Part shown: piece by piece, positions 17,465 through 27,011 of the stretch
How positions within the stretch are numbered: position 1 is the first letter of the stretch
How the letters are laid out: every line of letters begins with the position of its first letter
Source: Limosilactobacillus caecicola
Lineage (GTDB): Bacteria; Bacillota; Bacilli; Lactobacillales; Lactobacillaceae
DNA length: 64,000 bases
Assembly: GCF_943192935.1 (NCBI RefSeq)
Contig: NZ_CALPCI010000002.1
Location: 372,001 to 436,000 of the forward strand
Direction: 5' to 3'
Translations under genes and position numbers: made by a program
The notes under the pieces: model-generated
Databases searched by the model: none
What the model was told of the DNA's origin: nothing
What the model saw: the letters and a program-made list of their open reading frames with translations, nothing else

Positions 17465-17471
17465 TTCATAT

Positions 17472-18932
17472 TTATTGACGATTCTTCAACGCTTTTTCAG
17501 CTTCTTCATAGTCGTCAAAATGATGTTTAGTTTTACCGATGATTTGGTAATCTTCGTGACCCTTCCCCGCAATGATGATTGCGTCGCCGGGTTTGGCATG
17601 GTTGACGGCATATTGAATGGCTTCACGACGGTTTAAAATCACCGTGGCTTGATCAGGATCAATGCCTGCTAACATGTCGTCCATAATCTTTTGCGGATCT
17701 TCTGTCCGTGGATTATCCTCAGTCAAGATCGCATGCGTACTGTTATCGACGGCAATTTTGGCCATTTGTGGCCGTTTCTGCGCATCACGGTCTCCACCAC
17801 AACCCACAATACAGTAGGTCTCCTGTTCTGCGAAATCGTTCAATGTCTGTAAAACATTCAGCAAACCATCAGGAGTGTGAGCATAGTCCACGATCACACT
17901 AATCCCGGTATCAGACGGAACCAGTTGGAACCGGCCCCTGACCCCTTTGACCCGGCTAAGTGAATCCACGATTTCATCTAAATTGGCGCCAGCCGCGTAA
18001 GCCGCCCCCACCGCCGCCAAAGCATTATAGACGTTGAATTCACCAATCAGGTGGGTTTTGACGTGGCGGGTTTCATTAAAGACGTGGAGGTCGAATTCGG
18101 TACCGTGAATGCTGATGTCAATGTGGTCAGCCGAAATGTCCGCGTCATGCTTAATCCCATAAGTCAGAATGTGACTCGTGGTGTAGTCAATAAATTCGCG
18201 ACCCACAGGATCGTCGATATTCATGACGGCCGTTTTCCCCGTGAAGGTGTTCCCTAATTGAGCAAATAACAAGCTCTTGGCCAACTTATACTGACTCATT
18301 GTTTTGTGATAAGCCAGGTGGTCTTCCGTAAAGTTGGTAAAGACGGCAATGTCGTAGTCAATCCCCCAAACCCGGCCTTGAACCAGGGCAATCGAAGACA
18401 CTTCCATGGAAACCGTCTTGACGCCCTCATCACGCATCTCGGCCAGGGTCTTTTGATTAGTCAGCACGTCCGGTGTCGTGTTAGTTGTTGGATAAACCTG
18501 CTCATTCACCTTCCGATACAAGGTCCCGATCAGGCCAGTGCCTTCTCCCAGATCATGAAAGACTTCCTCGATCAGGTGGGTCACGGTCGTTTTACCATTC
18601 GTCCCGGTAACCCCAATCATCTTCATCGCTTGGCTTGGTGAACCATAGTACTTGTCCGCCAAGAACGCCATCGCCCGGTGAGTGTCCTTAACGTAGACAA
18701 CTGGAACGTCCACGTCAACCGGCTCCTGGGCAATAATCATCTGCGCCCCACTAGCAACTGCTTGGGGAACAAATTGGTGGCCGTCAACGTTGCTTCCGAC
18801 AATCGCAATAAAAATCGCACCAGGAACGACTTGGCGGGTGTCTTGGGTCAGTACCGTTACCTCAAAGTCCTCGTAATGCTCATCCGAAAGATGTTTGTAC
18901 TTTAATGCTTGAATTAAATCACTAGCTAACAC
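17472..18932 (-). CDS. murE: UDP-MurNAc-tripeptide synthetase MurE
   Basis: Adds the third amino acid (diaminopimelate, lysine or ornithine depending on species) to UDP-MurNAc-L-Ala-D-Glu in peptidoglycan synthesis. I start it at the GTG at 18932, which has GGAAGGAAG at 7 bases; that gives 486 residues. ATP loop GTNGKTT (110-116), Mur ligase motif EFNVYNALAA, and GKGHEDYQ near the end. The substrate motif reads DNPRTEDP (406-413). In described MurE enzymes DNPR marks diaminopimelate-adding forms, whereas the lysine enzyme of Staphylococcus aureus has DNPA. The gene is preceded by an aspartate kinase with its start 22 bases after that stop, so they are co-transcribed, consistent with a link to the aspartate/DAP pathway. 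Confidence 0.94.
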   Translation of the reverse strand: MLASDLIQALKYKHLSDEHYEDFEVTVLTQDTRQVVPGAIFIAIVGSNVDGHQFVPQAVASGAQMIIAQEPVDVDVPVVYVKDTHRAMAFLADKYYGSPSQAMKMIGVTGTNGKTTVTHLIEEVFHDLGEGTGLIGTLYRKVNEQVYPTTNTTPDVLTNQKTLAEMRDEGVKTVSMEVSSIALVQGRVWGIDYDIAVFTNFTEDHLAYHKTMSQYKLAKSLLFAQLGNTFTGKTAVMNIDDPVGREFIDYTTSHILTYGIKHDADISADHIDISIHGTEFDLHVFNETRHVKTHLIGEFNVYNALAAVGAAYAAGANLDEIVDSLSRVKGVRGRFQLVPSDTGISVIVDYAHTPDGLLNVLQTLNDFAEQETYCIVGCGGDRDAQKRPQMAKIAVDNSTHAILTEDNPRTEDPQKIMDDMLAGIDPDQATVILNRREAIQYAVNHAKPGDAIIIAGKGHEDYQIIGKTKHHFDDYEEAEKALKNRQ

Positions 18933-18953
18933 AGTGGTTCTTCCTTCCTGCAA

Positions 18954-19727
18954 TCATTGTTGCATAAAATTTTCGCTACCAATAATCGTACAGCCATCTT
19001 CAGCTGTCCGATAAGTCGACCGCACCCGAAATGGAATGCCGGCCCGCATGGCAATTTTGACGGCCCGGGGGTGGACCACCTTGGCACCAGCATCCGCCAT
19101 CCGTTGCATCTCCTGGTAGGTCAAAAACGGGATCAATTTCGCGTGGGGATCTAGTTTAGGATCGTGATCCATAACCCCAGCAACATCGGTAAAAATATCG
19201 ACGTACTGAGCATCCAGCGCCGCCCCAATCGCTGTCGCAGAGGTATCGGAACCACCACGGCCGAGCGTCGTGACGTGACCGTCGGTGGTCACCCCTTGAA
19301 AGCCGGTTACCACGATCACATCGGCTTGCCGAAAGCCCCGTAAAATGGCATCGGGAACCACCTTTTGCACCCGCGCATTTTGGTAATCGTCATTAGTAAT
19401 GATCCCGGCTTGCGCTCCAGTTAAACCAATGGTCTTGAGACCACGTTGCCGGGACTGGTCAACCATGACCGACATTGAAATCAATTCGCCGGTAGCTAAC
19501 AGTTGATCAAGTTCCCGAGCGGTTAAATTCGTTTGGTGGTCAGTATCCACCAGAGCAAATAAGGAATCAGTGGCGTAAGGTGCCCCTTTCCGGCCCATTG
19601 CGGAAACGACCATCACGACCTTATTACCCGCCTCGATCGCTTTTTGCACATGGTCAAGTGCGAGCTCGCGTGAGGCCCGGTTCTGAACCGACGTTCCACC
19701 AAATTTTTGCACAATCACTTTTCCCAT
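18954..19727 (-). CDS. Short aspartate kinase without ACT domains
   Basis: 257 residues of amino-acid kinase fold: VQKFGGTSV (6-14), GLTGAQAGI, the nucleotide site GRGGSDTSA (156-164), FTDVAGVMDHDPK and PRAVKIAMRAGIPFRVR. It phosphorylates aspartate to start the lysine/DAP/threonine/methionine branch. Usual aspartate kinases have about 400-450 residues because of two C-terminal ACT domains that bind lysine or threonine; here the protein ends just after the catalytic domain (IIGSENFMQQ). The clean ribosome site of murE right after the stop argues against a recent frameshift. It would be a feedback-insensitive form dedicated to, or co-regulated with, murE. Confidence 0.85.
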   Translation of the reverse strand: MGKVIVQKFGGTSVQNRASRELALDHVQKAIEAGNKVVMVVSAMGRKGAPYATDSLFALVDTDHQTNLTARELDQLLATGELISMSVMVDQSRQRGLKTIGLTGAQAGIITNDDYQNARVQKVVPDAILRGFRQADVIVVTGFQGVTTDGHVTTLGRGGSDTSATAIGAALDAQYVDIFTDVAGVMDHDPKLDPHAKLIPFLTYQEMQRMADAGAKVVHPRAVKIAMRAGIPFRVRSTYRTAEDGCTIIGSENFMQQ

Positions 19728-19759
19728 TTGTGATCCTCAATCCTATCTAGTTATTGTAA

Positions 19760-21634
19760 TTAGAATGGTGATGCAAAGCTTGATCCTGCATCTTCAATAT
19801 ATTGCTTGTACCAAGTCATGAAGGTCAAAATCGTCCAAATCTTCCGTGAATTGTCCCGAACACCCTTCCGGTGATCTTCCAGCAGTTGAAGGAAGTAGTA
19901 CTTGTTGAAGAACTGGTCGGTCTGCGATTCATTGATAATGTCCTTGGCCCAGTCATACATTTCATCCTTGAGCCAGAAACGAATTGGTACTGGGAAGCCT
20001 AACTTCTTCCGGTGCAGCACGTGACTCGGAATAACATCGGCCACCGCCTCCCGCAAGATTTGCTTAGTCGTCCCATCCTTGATCCGCAGGTGACTTGGGA
20101 TCTTGGAAGCCACTTCAAAGACTTCTTTATCCAGGAATGGCGTCCGCAATTCCAAACTGTGGGCCAGTGAAGTCCGGTCCGCGTTCCGCAAAAGGTCACC
20201 ATTTAACCAGGCATGGATATCAATGAATTGCATCTTGGTAATGGGATCATATTGCTTGGCTTCGTCATACCAGCGTTCCATTGTCTTTGCATATGAATGA
20301 CTTGGATCATAATCCTTAAAGAACCGCTTCTTTTCGTCTTCGTTAAAGATGAAGGCATTCCCGACGTAACGTTGTTCCAGTGGGACAGTTCCCCGCATCA
20401 GGAAGGATTTACCGCGCATTCCTTCAGGCATCATCTTACTAATGGCGTGCAAAGCACCATTAATTGGCTTCGTGTACTTGAATGGCCGCAGCGAAATGGG
20501 TTCGTGGTAAATTGTGTAACCACCAAATAATTCATCCGCCCCTTCACCGGTCAACGCAACCTTGACTTGTTCCCGCGCGGTCTTGGTCAAGAAGAACTGT
20601 GGCACAGCCGCTGGGTCAGCCAGTGGATCGTCCATGGACCAGACAAAGTATGGGAAGGCCTTCATAAACTCTTGTGGGGTAATGATATGACTGTAATTTT
20701 CTACCCCTAAGATGTCTGCCGTTTCTTGGGAAACGTCCAGTTCACTATAGCCTTCACGTTCAAAACCGACGGAAAAGGTCTTGAGGTTGTCATTAAACTG
20801 TTTAGCAATCGAAACAACAATCGTTGAATCAATCCCGCCAGAGAGAAAGGCTCCAACCGGAACATCCGACCGCATGTGGATCTTCACAGAATCAAAGAGC
20901 ACGTCCCGCACTTCTTTAGCGTATTCGTCTTCAGACTTTTCTACTGGATGGAAGGTCGTGTCATAGTAACGCTGGAGTTGAATTGGTTCCCCAACCTTTT
21001 TAAGTAGTGACATTCCAGGCAAAAGCGCTTTAATGTTCTTAGACATCGTTTCTGGTTCTGGGACGTATTGGAAAGTCATATAATCTTGCAAAGCATCGTG
21101 ATTAAAGGCTTGTTCCCGTAGAACTGGGTAGAGGGCCTTTTCCTCAGAACCATAGAAGAGTTGGTCACCGACTTCGGCATAGTAAAAAGGCTTAATACCA
21201 AACTGGTCGCGCGCAGCGAAAACCGTCTTTTCTTGACTATCCCAAATGACAAAGGCAAACATTCCTCGGAAGTGCTTGGGCGCATCAACTCCCCATTTAT
21301 CATAACCAGCTAAGATCACTTCTGAATCAGAGTCGCTATTGAAAGTGTAGCCCTCAGCTTTTAATTGGTCCCGTAATTCAATGTAGTTATAAATTTCACC
21401 ATTGAAAGTCAACATGTACCGTTCGTTGTCATACGGCATTGGTTGGTGACCAGCTGCCGACAAATCGATAATACTTAATCGCCGAAAGCCCATTGTGATG
21501 TTGTCATCTTGAAAATAACCTGAGTCATCAGGTCCCCGGTGAATAATCATGTTATTCATGGTGTGAACGGCATCACTCAACCGTTCTGGAGAATATAATT
21601 TTTTATCGGATACTACTCCGGCAAAACCACACAC
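19760..21634 (-). CDS. asnB: Asparagine synthetase (glutamine-hydrolysing) AsnB
   Basis: 624 residues, GTG start behind AAGGAG. Converts aspartate to asparagine with glutamine and ATP. The N-terminal Ntn glutaminase domain has the nucleophile Cys2 (MCGFAG), IHRGPDDSG and FNGEIYNY. The synthetase domain has the PP-loop FLSGGIDSTIVVSIAK and GEGADELFGGY. Some relatives amidate peptidoglycan meso-DAP (AsnB1/LtsA-like) and not aspartate. Because murE with a DNPR motif lies nearby, that alternative deserves consideration, although the sequence alone does not decide it. Confidence 0.9.
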   Translation of the reverse strand: MCGFAGVVSDKKLYSPERLSDAVHTMNNMIIHRGPDDSGYFQDDNITMGFRRLSIIDLSAAGHQPMPYDNERYMLTFNGEIYNYIELRDQLKAEGYTFNSDSDSEVILAGYDKWGVDAPKHFRGMFAFVIWDSQEKTVFAARDQFGIKPFYYAEVGDQLFYGSEEKALYPVLREQAFNHDALQDYMTFQYVPEPETMSKNIKALLPGMSLLKKVGEPIQLQRYYDTTFHPVEKSEDEYAKEVRDVLFDSVKIHMRSDVPVGAFLSGGIDSTIVVSIAKQFNDNLKTFSVGFEREGYSELDVSQETADILGVENYSHIITPQEFMKAFPYFVWSMDDPLADPAAVPQFFLTKTAREQVKVALTGEGADELFGGYTIYHEPISLRPFKYTKPINGALHAISKMMPEGMRGKSFLMRGTVPLEQRYVGNAFIFNEDEKKRFFKDYDPSHSYAKTMERWYDEAKQYDPITKMQFIDIHAWLNGDLLRNADRTSLAHSLELRTPFLDKEVFEVASKIPSHLRIKDGTTKQILREAVADVIPSHVLHRKKLGFPVPIRFWLKDEMYDWAKDIINESQTDQFFNKYYFLQLLEDHRKGVRDNSRKIWTILTFMTWYKQYIEDAGSSFASPF

Positions 21635-21723
21635 AGGTAATCCACTCCTTAATTCTCTTTTTCAATGATTGTTTATTTTACAGATCAGTCTTAATAGTAG
21701 ATAAAAACGTCCTAGAAATCAAT

Positions 21724-21732
21724 ATTATAGCA
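21724..21732 (-). promoter_or_regulatory. Extended -10 promoter of asnB
   Basis: TGC followed by TATAAT on the minus strand (the -10 hexamer at 21729-21724), about 90 bases before the asnB start. No clear -35 box. The leader between shows no T-box or riboswitch that I recognise. Confidence 0.55.
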
Positions 21733-21750
21733 CAGATCTTTGCATTTATT

Positions 21751-22698
21751 TTAAGCGTGCTGGCCTAAAATTTCTTTTGACAGCTGACGGTCCTTTTTGA
21801 GTTGGTTAACCAATTCTGTGGCACTGGCAAATTTGACTTCACCACGCAGTCGTTGCACCCAACGAACTACCACATGTTCGCCATAGATTTCCCGGGCAAA
21901 ATTAAAAAGGTTAACCTCAATCGTCTTGTTTTTTTGTTCGCCAAAGGTCACATTATAGCCCACACTGGCCATGCCATCGTACCAGTGGCCTTGGACTTTT
22001 AATTGGACAACGTAAACTCCAATGGCCGGAATTCGTTCATTTTCAGTCCATTGCACATTCGCAGTGGGAAAACCAATCGTGCGACCCCGGGCAAAACCGT
22101 GAACCACAATTCCAGTGGTCAAGTATTCATACCCCAGTTGCTCGTTGGCTGCCCCCACCTGACCTTCATCAATCAGTTGCCGAATTGCGGTCGAGCTGAC
22201 TTTCATGTCACCATCGTTAGCCGCCAGTTTGCCCACCGTCCGAATTGTGAACCGGTCCCGAACATAATCAGGCAAGCGTTGCATATTGGCGATCTCCCTT
22301 GGCCCATAGGTGTGGTCGTAACCAGCCACCACCGCACTGACCTGCAGTTGCATCAGTACTTCGTCAACAAAGTTTTGTGGACTGAGGTGGCCAACAGTGG
22401 AAGTAAAATCCATTACGTAAGTCACGTCAACACCCAATTTTGCAAACAATTGCAGTTTGAGCGGCAATGGCGTGAGGTAACGAACCGGTTGTGGGAGCTG
22501 GCGAAAGACAATTGCCGGTAATTTGTCGTAAGTCAAAACGGCCAATGGCTGCTGACGAGCCGCCGCGATTTCACGAGCCTGACCAATCACTTGCTGGTGA
22601 CCACGGTGGACCCCATCAAAGAAACCCATCGCGAGAACCACTGGACCCTTCGCCACCTTTGCTGGATCAATTGGATAACTCAATTGAATAGTTTTCAT
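21751..22698 (-). CDS. ribF: Bifunctional riboflavin kinase / FAD synthetase RibF
   Basis: 315 residues. Makes FMN from riboflavin and FAD from FMN. The N-terminal nucleotidyltransferase part contains MGFFDGVHRGHQQV (HxGH-type motif), VAGYDHTYGP and SSTAIRQLIDEG. The C-terminal kinase part has HGFARGRTIGFPTANV, IPAIGVYVV and VNLFNFAREIYGEHVVV. The gene starts 8 bases after the truB stop, the common truB-ribF pair. Confidence 0.96.
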   Translation of the reverse strand: MKTIQLSYPIDPAKVAKGPVVLAMGFFDGVHRGHQQVIGQAREIAAARQQPLAVLTYDKLPAIVFRQLPQPVRYLTPLPLKLQLFAKLGVDVTYVMDFTSTVGHLSPQNFVDEVLMQLQVSAVVAGYDHTYGPREIANMQRLPDYVRDRFTIRTVGKLAANDGDMKVSSTAIRQLIDEGQVGAANEQLGYEYLTTGIVVHGFARGRTIGFPTANVQWTENERIPAIGVYVVQLKVQGHWYDGMASVGYNVTFGEQKNKTIEVNLFNFAREIYGEHVVVRWVQRLRGEVKFASATELVNQLKKDRQLSKEILGQHA

Positions 22699-22706
22699 TT
22701 TGCCAC

Positions 22707-23606
22707 CTACTTCACTGAAATCATGGTTGCCGGTTTGTAATTGGCGCCAACCTTTTTGTAGACGGCCTTGGCCTCACCGTCATACAGCAACACAATTTCT
22801 TTTTCATCATGGTTGAGTGCCGTAGCCTTCAACCAGCCACCGTTTTGCACTAGTTTCCACTGGTCAGCCGTCAATTCAACTTGTGGGTAATCTTGTAAAA
22901 CAAAGCGGGCCGGAAAAATATAGTTGGTAATCGTGCCGTTGTTAACCTCTTCTTCGACATCCGCCAGACTCAAGGTTTGATCTAATTCAAAGCCACCACT
23001 TTTTAACCGGGTTAATGAGGACATCGTTCCCGGATAACCCAGCTCCTTCGCAAGGTCCACCGCTAGGGTCCGCACATAGGTCCCCTTGGAACAATGGACT
23101 TCAAAGCGCACCCGTTGCACTTGCTTGTCCGGGTCGTATTGTGATGAAGTCATCTTAAATTTGCTAATCGTGACCTGGCGTTGTGGCCGCTCCACTGTCT
23201 CGCCGGCCCGGGCATACTCGTAAAGGCGCTTACCATTGACCTTCACCGCCGAATACATCGGGGGAATTTGGGTGATATCACCGGTTAGCTTTGCCATGGC
23301 CGCTTGAATTTGTTCTTCAGGAATCGCGGCGGCAACCGCCTTCGTGTCCACCACCTCGCCATCTAAGTCTTCAGTGGTGGTCGCCTGACCAATCAGTAGC
23401 TCACCAGCATAGACTTTTCCCGACGCCATTAGGTAAGGGACTAACTTGGTAGCATTCCCCACACAGATTGGTAAAACACCACTCACGTTCGGGTCGAGGG
23501 TGCCCGAATGACCAATCTTTTTGGTATGCAGTAATTGCCGTAAGCGCCGAATGCAGTCAAAGCTAGTCATCCCACGTTCTTTATATAAAGGTAATACTCC
23601 ATCCAT
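22707..23606 (-). CDS. truB: tRNA pseudouridine(55) synthase TruB
   Basis: 299 residues, start at 23606 (MDGVLPLYKE) behind AAAGGAGG at 8 bases. Makes pseudouridine 55 in the T loop of tRNAs. Catalytic Asp lies in the GTLDPNVSGVLP motif; YSAVKVNGKRLYEYAR and CSKGTYVRTLAVDL are further family signatures. The C-terminal PUA-like part ends GANYKPATMISVK. It follows rbfA after a terminator-like hairpin. Confidence 0.96.
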   Translation of the reverse strand: MDGVLPLYKERGMTSFDCIRRLRQLLHTKKIGHSGTLDPNVSGVLPICVGNATKLVPYLMASGKVYAGELLIGQATTTEDLDGEVVDTKAVAAAIPEEQIQAAMAKLTGDITQIPPMYSAVKVNGKRLYEYARAGETVERPQRQVTISKFKMTSSQYDPDKQVQRVRFEVHCSKGTYVRTLAVDLAKELGYPGTMSSLTRLKSGGFELDQTLSLADVEEEVNNGTITNYIFPARFVLQDYPQVELTADQWKLVQNGGWLKATALNHDEKEIVLLYDGEAKAVYKKVGANYKPATMISVK

Positions 23607-23633
23607 TAAATTTGCCTCCTTTAAGCGCAACGT

Positions 23634-23667
23634 AAAAAGAGGTTGCGGTTTGTTCCACAACCTCTTT
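23634..23667 (-). terminator. Terminator after rbfA
   Basis: AAAGAGGTTG and CAACCTCTTT arms with a loop of about 12 bases and a T5 tract on the minus strand. It separates the nusA-infB-rbfA block from truB-ribF. Confidence 0.85.
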
Positions 23668-23674
23668 GAACAGT

Positions 23675-24037
23675 TTAAAGTTGATTTTCTTGATGAAGTT
23701 TCTTGAGTAATTCATCAATCCGGTTCCCATATTGAATCGATGGGTCCCGTTCAAACTTAATCGCTGGTGTTTTAAAAATATTGAGGCGGGCACCTAACTC
23801 TTTGCGAATCAAACCGGTGGCTTTATCCAAGCCGGCTTGCGCCTTTTCACCGTCAGATGCTTTATCAGATAACAAACTGTAGTAAATCGTTGCTTGCTGA
23901 AGGTCCCCAGTGACATCCACTCCAGTAATGGTGATGTCTTGAACCCGGGGATCCCGGACCCGCTTCAATAAAATATCATCGACTTCGCGTTGAATTTCTT
24001 GGGCCAGTCGTTCTGGTCGGTATCGTTTATTAGGCAT
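23675..24037 (-). CDS. rbfA: Ribosome-binding factor A
   Basis: 120 residues of KH-like fold. Helps mature the 16S rRNA 5' end in the 30S subunit and in cold adaptation. Family signatures: RPERLAQEIQREVDDILLKRVRDPR, ITITGVDVTGDLQQATIYYS and the C-terminal TPAIKFERDPSIQYGNRIDELL. Starts 11 bases after the infB stop. Confidence 0.96.
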   Translation of the reverse strand: MPNKRYRPERLAQEIQREVDDILLKRVRDPRVQDITITGVDVTGDLQQATIYYSLLSDKASDGEKAQAGLDKATGLIRKELGARLNIFKTPAIKFERDPSIQYGNRIDELLKKLHQENQL

Positions 24038-24048
24038 GCCCTTCTCCT

Positions 24049-26376
24049 TTACTTAACAGGAACTTCCTTCATCCGGTAGGCTTCGATCACATCATTTTCC
24101 TTGATGTCATTGTAGTTTTGAATGGTCAAACCACATTCGAAACCGGCCTTAACTTCCTTAGCATCGTCTTGGAACCGCTTGAGGCTTCCTAATTCACCAT
24201 CGTAGAGGACCACCCCATCACGAATGAGCCGAACCTTGGAGTCACTGGTAATCTTACCAGTAGTAACCAGACCACCGGCGATTGTCCCAACTTTAGAAGC
24301 CTTGTAAATTTGCTTAACTTCGACTTCACCAATCGTCTCTTCTTCATATTCAGGTTCCAGCATCCCTTTCATGGCGTCTTCAACTTCTTCGATCGCCTTG
24401 TAGATAACTTGGTAGAGCCGAATATCGATGTTGTTAGAATCAGACATGGACTTAGCCAGTGGTGTTGGCCGAACGTTGAAACCGATAATAACGGCGTTCG
24501 ATGCCTCGGCAAGGGTGACATCAGATTCACTAATGGCACCAACAGCCTTGTGGATAATATCAACCCGGACACCATCAACATTAATCTTTTGCAAACTTTG
24601 TGCTAAGGCTTCAACAGAACCTTGAACATCCGCCTTGATGATGATTGGCAGGGTCTTCATTTGGCCCTTCTTCATCGTATCAAAGAGGTTATCCAGCGTC
24701 ACGTGCGAAGTCCGTGCCCGTTCTTCGTCTTGTGCCCGCTTAGCCCGTTCTTCACCAGCAGCCCGGGCCGTCTTTTCGTCTTCAAAGACAACGAAGCGGT
24801 CCCCAGCTTGCGGAACATCATTCAAACCGGTAATTTCCACTGGAGTTGATGGGCCAGCTTCTTTGATCCGCCGACCATTTTCATTGTTCATCGTCCGCAC
24901 TCGACCAAAGGTGTTACCGACAACGATTGGGTCCCCAACATGCATAGTCCCTTGTTGAACCAGCAAGGTCGCAACGGCACCACGACCGTGATCAAGCCGC
25001 GCTTCGACAACGGAACCGGCCGCCCGTTGATCAGGGTTCGCCTTCAATTCCATCATTTCAGCTTGTAGTAAGATCATGTCTAACAATTCATCGATGTTCT
25101 TATCAAACTTGGCGGAAATTTGGACGAAAATCGTGTCCCCACCCCAGTCTTCTGGGACCAAACCGTATTCAGTTAGTTGTTCGGTAACGTGATCAGGGTT
25201 GGCACCTGGCTTATCAATCTTGTTAACCGCAACAATGATTGGGGTCTTCGCTGCCTTAGCGTGGTTGATTGCTTCAATAGTTTGTGGCATAACACCATCA
25301 TCCGCTGCTACCACAAGGACAGTGATATCGGTAATGTTAGCACCACGGGCCCGCATTTCAGAAAAGGCCGCGTGTCCAGGAGTATCCAAGAAGGTAATGA
25401 CTTGGTCATTGTAACGAACTTGGTAGGCACCAATGGCCTGAGTGATTCCCCCGGCTTCATGTTCAGTGACGTGGGAATGACGAATCTTGTCAAGCAAGGT
25501 CGTCTTCCCATGGTCAACGTGCCCCATGACGGTAACAACTGGTGGCCGTGGCACCATGTGTTCCTGATTCTTTTGTTCATCATCAAAGAACTTGTCCAAG
25601 TCCGCGATATCTTCTTGAACCTTTTCCTTAGCGTCAATGCCATAATCGGCCGCCAGAATTTCAATCGTATCCTTGTCTAAGGATTGGTTTTGGTTGACCA
25701 TGACCCCCAGCATGAATAACTTCTTGACGATTTCGGCCGCTGAACGGTGCAAAATCTTTGCAAGGTCTTGAGCGTTCATGCCCTCAGTGTATTCCAAAAC
25801 CTCTGGCAGCGGACGATCCTTCCGTTGTGGTGCTTGTTTTGGCGCTACGTTCTTCATCCGTTGATTACGGTTCTTCTTGTTCCGCTTTTTATTTTTCTTG
25901 TTGTTCTTGTTACCAAACCAGTGCGCCCGGTTTTGGTTGTTACCACCGGACTGCTTGTTGCCCCGATTATTATTGTTGTCGTGACGATTGTTCCGTTGGT
26001 TATTGTTGTCAGGCTTGTTTTGGGAACGGTTCTGGTTAGTTTGGTGTTGTTGACCATTACCATGATCACGGTGGTCACGTAACTTCTGACTTTGTGACGC
26101 GTGATGATCCTGGTGGTTCTGATTCTGCTTATTTGAAGCCGGTTTAGCTGTCTGCTTTGCCGCCGGCTTCTTTGGCGCAGGGGCCGCCTTTTTTGCTTGT
26201 GGTGCGGGCTTTTGGTTACCGCCCTTCGCAGCTTGGCGTAATTGAGCCGCTTGATCAGGGGTCACTGAAGACATGTGGCTCTTGATACTCATCCCTTGTT
26301 CATTTGCCAATTTAACCAGTTGTTTGCTTGGCATTTTGAGCTCTTTAGCTAGTTCGTAGATCCGTTCTTTGGCCAT
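24049..26376 (-). CDS. infB: Translation initiation factor IF-2
   Basis: 775 residues with the start at 26376 ([27 protein letters not shown] upstream). GTPase that places initiator tRNA on the 30S subunit and drives subunit joining. The N-terminal IF2_N helix is followed by a long basic Asn/Gln/Lys-rich linker of low complexity (about 50-195). A second IF2_N-like segment ([21 protein letters not shown]), the G domain ([38 protein letters not shown]) and the C-terminal domains come next. It overlaps the ylxQ stop region and is translationally coupled. Confidence 0.97.
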   Translation of the reverse strand: MAKERIYELAKELKMPSKQLVKLANEQGMSIKSHMSSVTPDQAAQLRQAAKGGNQKPAPQAKKAAPAPKKPAAKQTAKPASNKQNQNHQDHHASQSQKLRDHRDHGNGQQHQTNQNRSQNKPDNNNQRNNRHDNNNNRGNKQSGGNNQNRAHWFGNKNNKKNKKRNKKNRNQRMKNVAPKQAPQRKDRPLPEVLEYTEGMNAQDLAKILHRSAAEIVKKLFMLGVMVNQNQSLDKDTIEILAADYGIDAKEKVQEDIADLDKFFDDEQKNQEHMVPRPPVVTVMGHVDHGKTTLLDKIRHSHVTEHEAGGITQAIGAYQVRYNDQVITFLDTPGHAAFSEMRARGANITDITVLVVAADDGVMPQTIEAINHAKAAKTPIIVAVNKIDKPGANPDHVTEQLTEYGLVPEDWGGDTIFVQISAKFDKNIDELLDMILLQAEMMELKANPDQRAAGSVVEARLDHGRGAVATLLVQQGTMHVGDPIVVGNTFGRVRTMNNENGRRIKEAGPSTPVEITGLNDVPQAGDRFVVFEDEKTARAAGEERAKRAQDEERARTSHVTLDNLFDTMKKGQMKTLPIIIKADVQGSVEALAQSLQKINVDGVRVDIIHKAVGAISESDVTLAEASNAVIIGFNVRPTPLAKSMSDSNNIDIRLYQVIYKAIEEVEDAMKGMLEPEYEEETIGEVEVKQIYKASKVGTIAGGLVTTGKITSDSKVRLIRDGVVLYDGELGSLKRFQDDAKEVKAGFECGLTIQNYNDIKENDVIEAYRMKEVPVK

Positions 26377-26380
26377 ATGC

Positions 26381-26701
26381 TCACTCTCCTTCATTTAAAT
26401 TTGTGATTAATTGCTGAAATTTCTTTGCAAAGCCAGTTTGGTTAACAACCACAACGGTGCGGGTTTGACCAATGGCTTGACTAATTTCTTGACGAGTTAG
26501 CGATTGGCTGACTGGGACGTGATAAAAATGACACTTATCAGTCAGTTTTTTAGCACTAGCCGCTCCAGCATCACGAGCAATGAAAACAAATTTCGCCTTT
26601 CCTTGGCGAATTTGCTTCAAAGCGAGGTTTTCACCAGTCGTTAGTTCCCGTGCTCGTTGCGCTAACCCGAGTAATTGGATAATTGGTTGTTTATTTGTCA
26701 T
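26381..26701 (-). CDS. ylxQ: YlxQ, L7Ae-family RNA-binding protein
   Basis: 106 residues from the ATG at 26701, which overlaps the ylxR stop codon. L7Ae/L30e fold RNA-binding protein that probably recognises kink-turns. Visible: [39 protein letters not shown], the typical N-terminal half, and [23 protein letters not shown]. Function in the nusA operon is not settled. Confidence 0.9.
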   Translation of the reverse strand: MTNKQPIIQLLGLAQRARELTTGENLALKQIRQGKAKFVFIARDAGAASAKKLTDKCHFYHVPVSQSLTRQEISQAIGQTRTVVVVNQTGFAKKFQQLITNLNEGE

Positions 26702-26990
26702 TGCCAAACAGTTCTTGACGAGCCTGTTCATGGTCAGCATACTTGATTAATTCATCATAGAATGCATCATCCAATGTCACATTAAAGACTTTGTCAAAGG
26801 TCCGTTGCTTTTTCGCCCGTTCAGCAATTTTGACATCGACGGCAACGTAAGCACCACGACCGGGCTTTTTGCCAGTAGGATCTAGTGAAACTTCATTTTC
26901 CTTGTTGCGAACCACCCGGATTAATTGCCGTTTGGGCATCATTTCACCAGTCACAATATCTTTACGCATCGGTATTTTTCTCTTTTTCAT
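26691..26990 (-). CDS. ylxR: YlxR, small RNA-binding-type protein of the nusA operon
   Basis: 99 residues from the ATG at 26990 (MKKRKIPMRKD), GGGGTG upstream. DUF448/YlxR fold; related proteins have been tied to RNA binding and to regulation of RNase P in Bacillus. Key motifs: KRQLIRVVRNKENEVSLDPTGKKPGRGAYV. Overlaps ylxQ by 11 bases. Confidence 0.9.
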   Translation of the reverse strand: MKKRKIPMRKDIVTGEMMPKRQLIRVVRNKENEVSLDPTGKKPGRGAYVAVDVKIAERAKKQRTFDKVFNVTLDDAFYDELIKYADHEQARQELFGNDK

Positions 26991-27011
26991 TATTTTCACC
27001 CCGCTGCTTAA

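Noticed and set aside
25177-25680. A 167-codon frame opposite infB
   Set aside because: Antisense shadow of the IF-2 G domain; composition follows the opposite codons.
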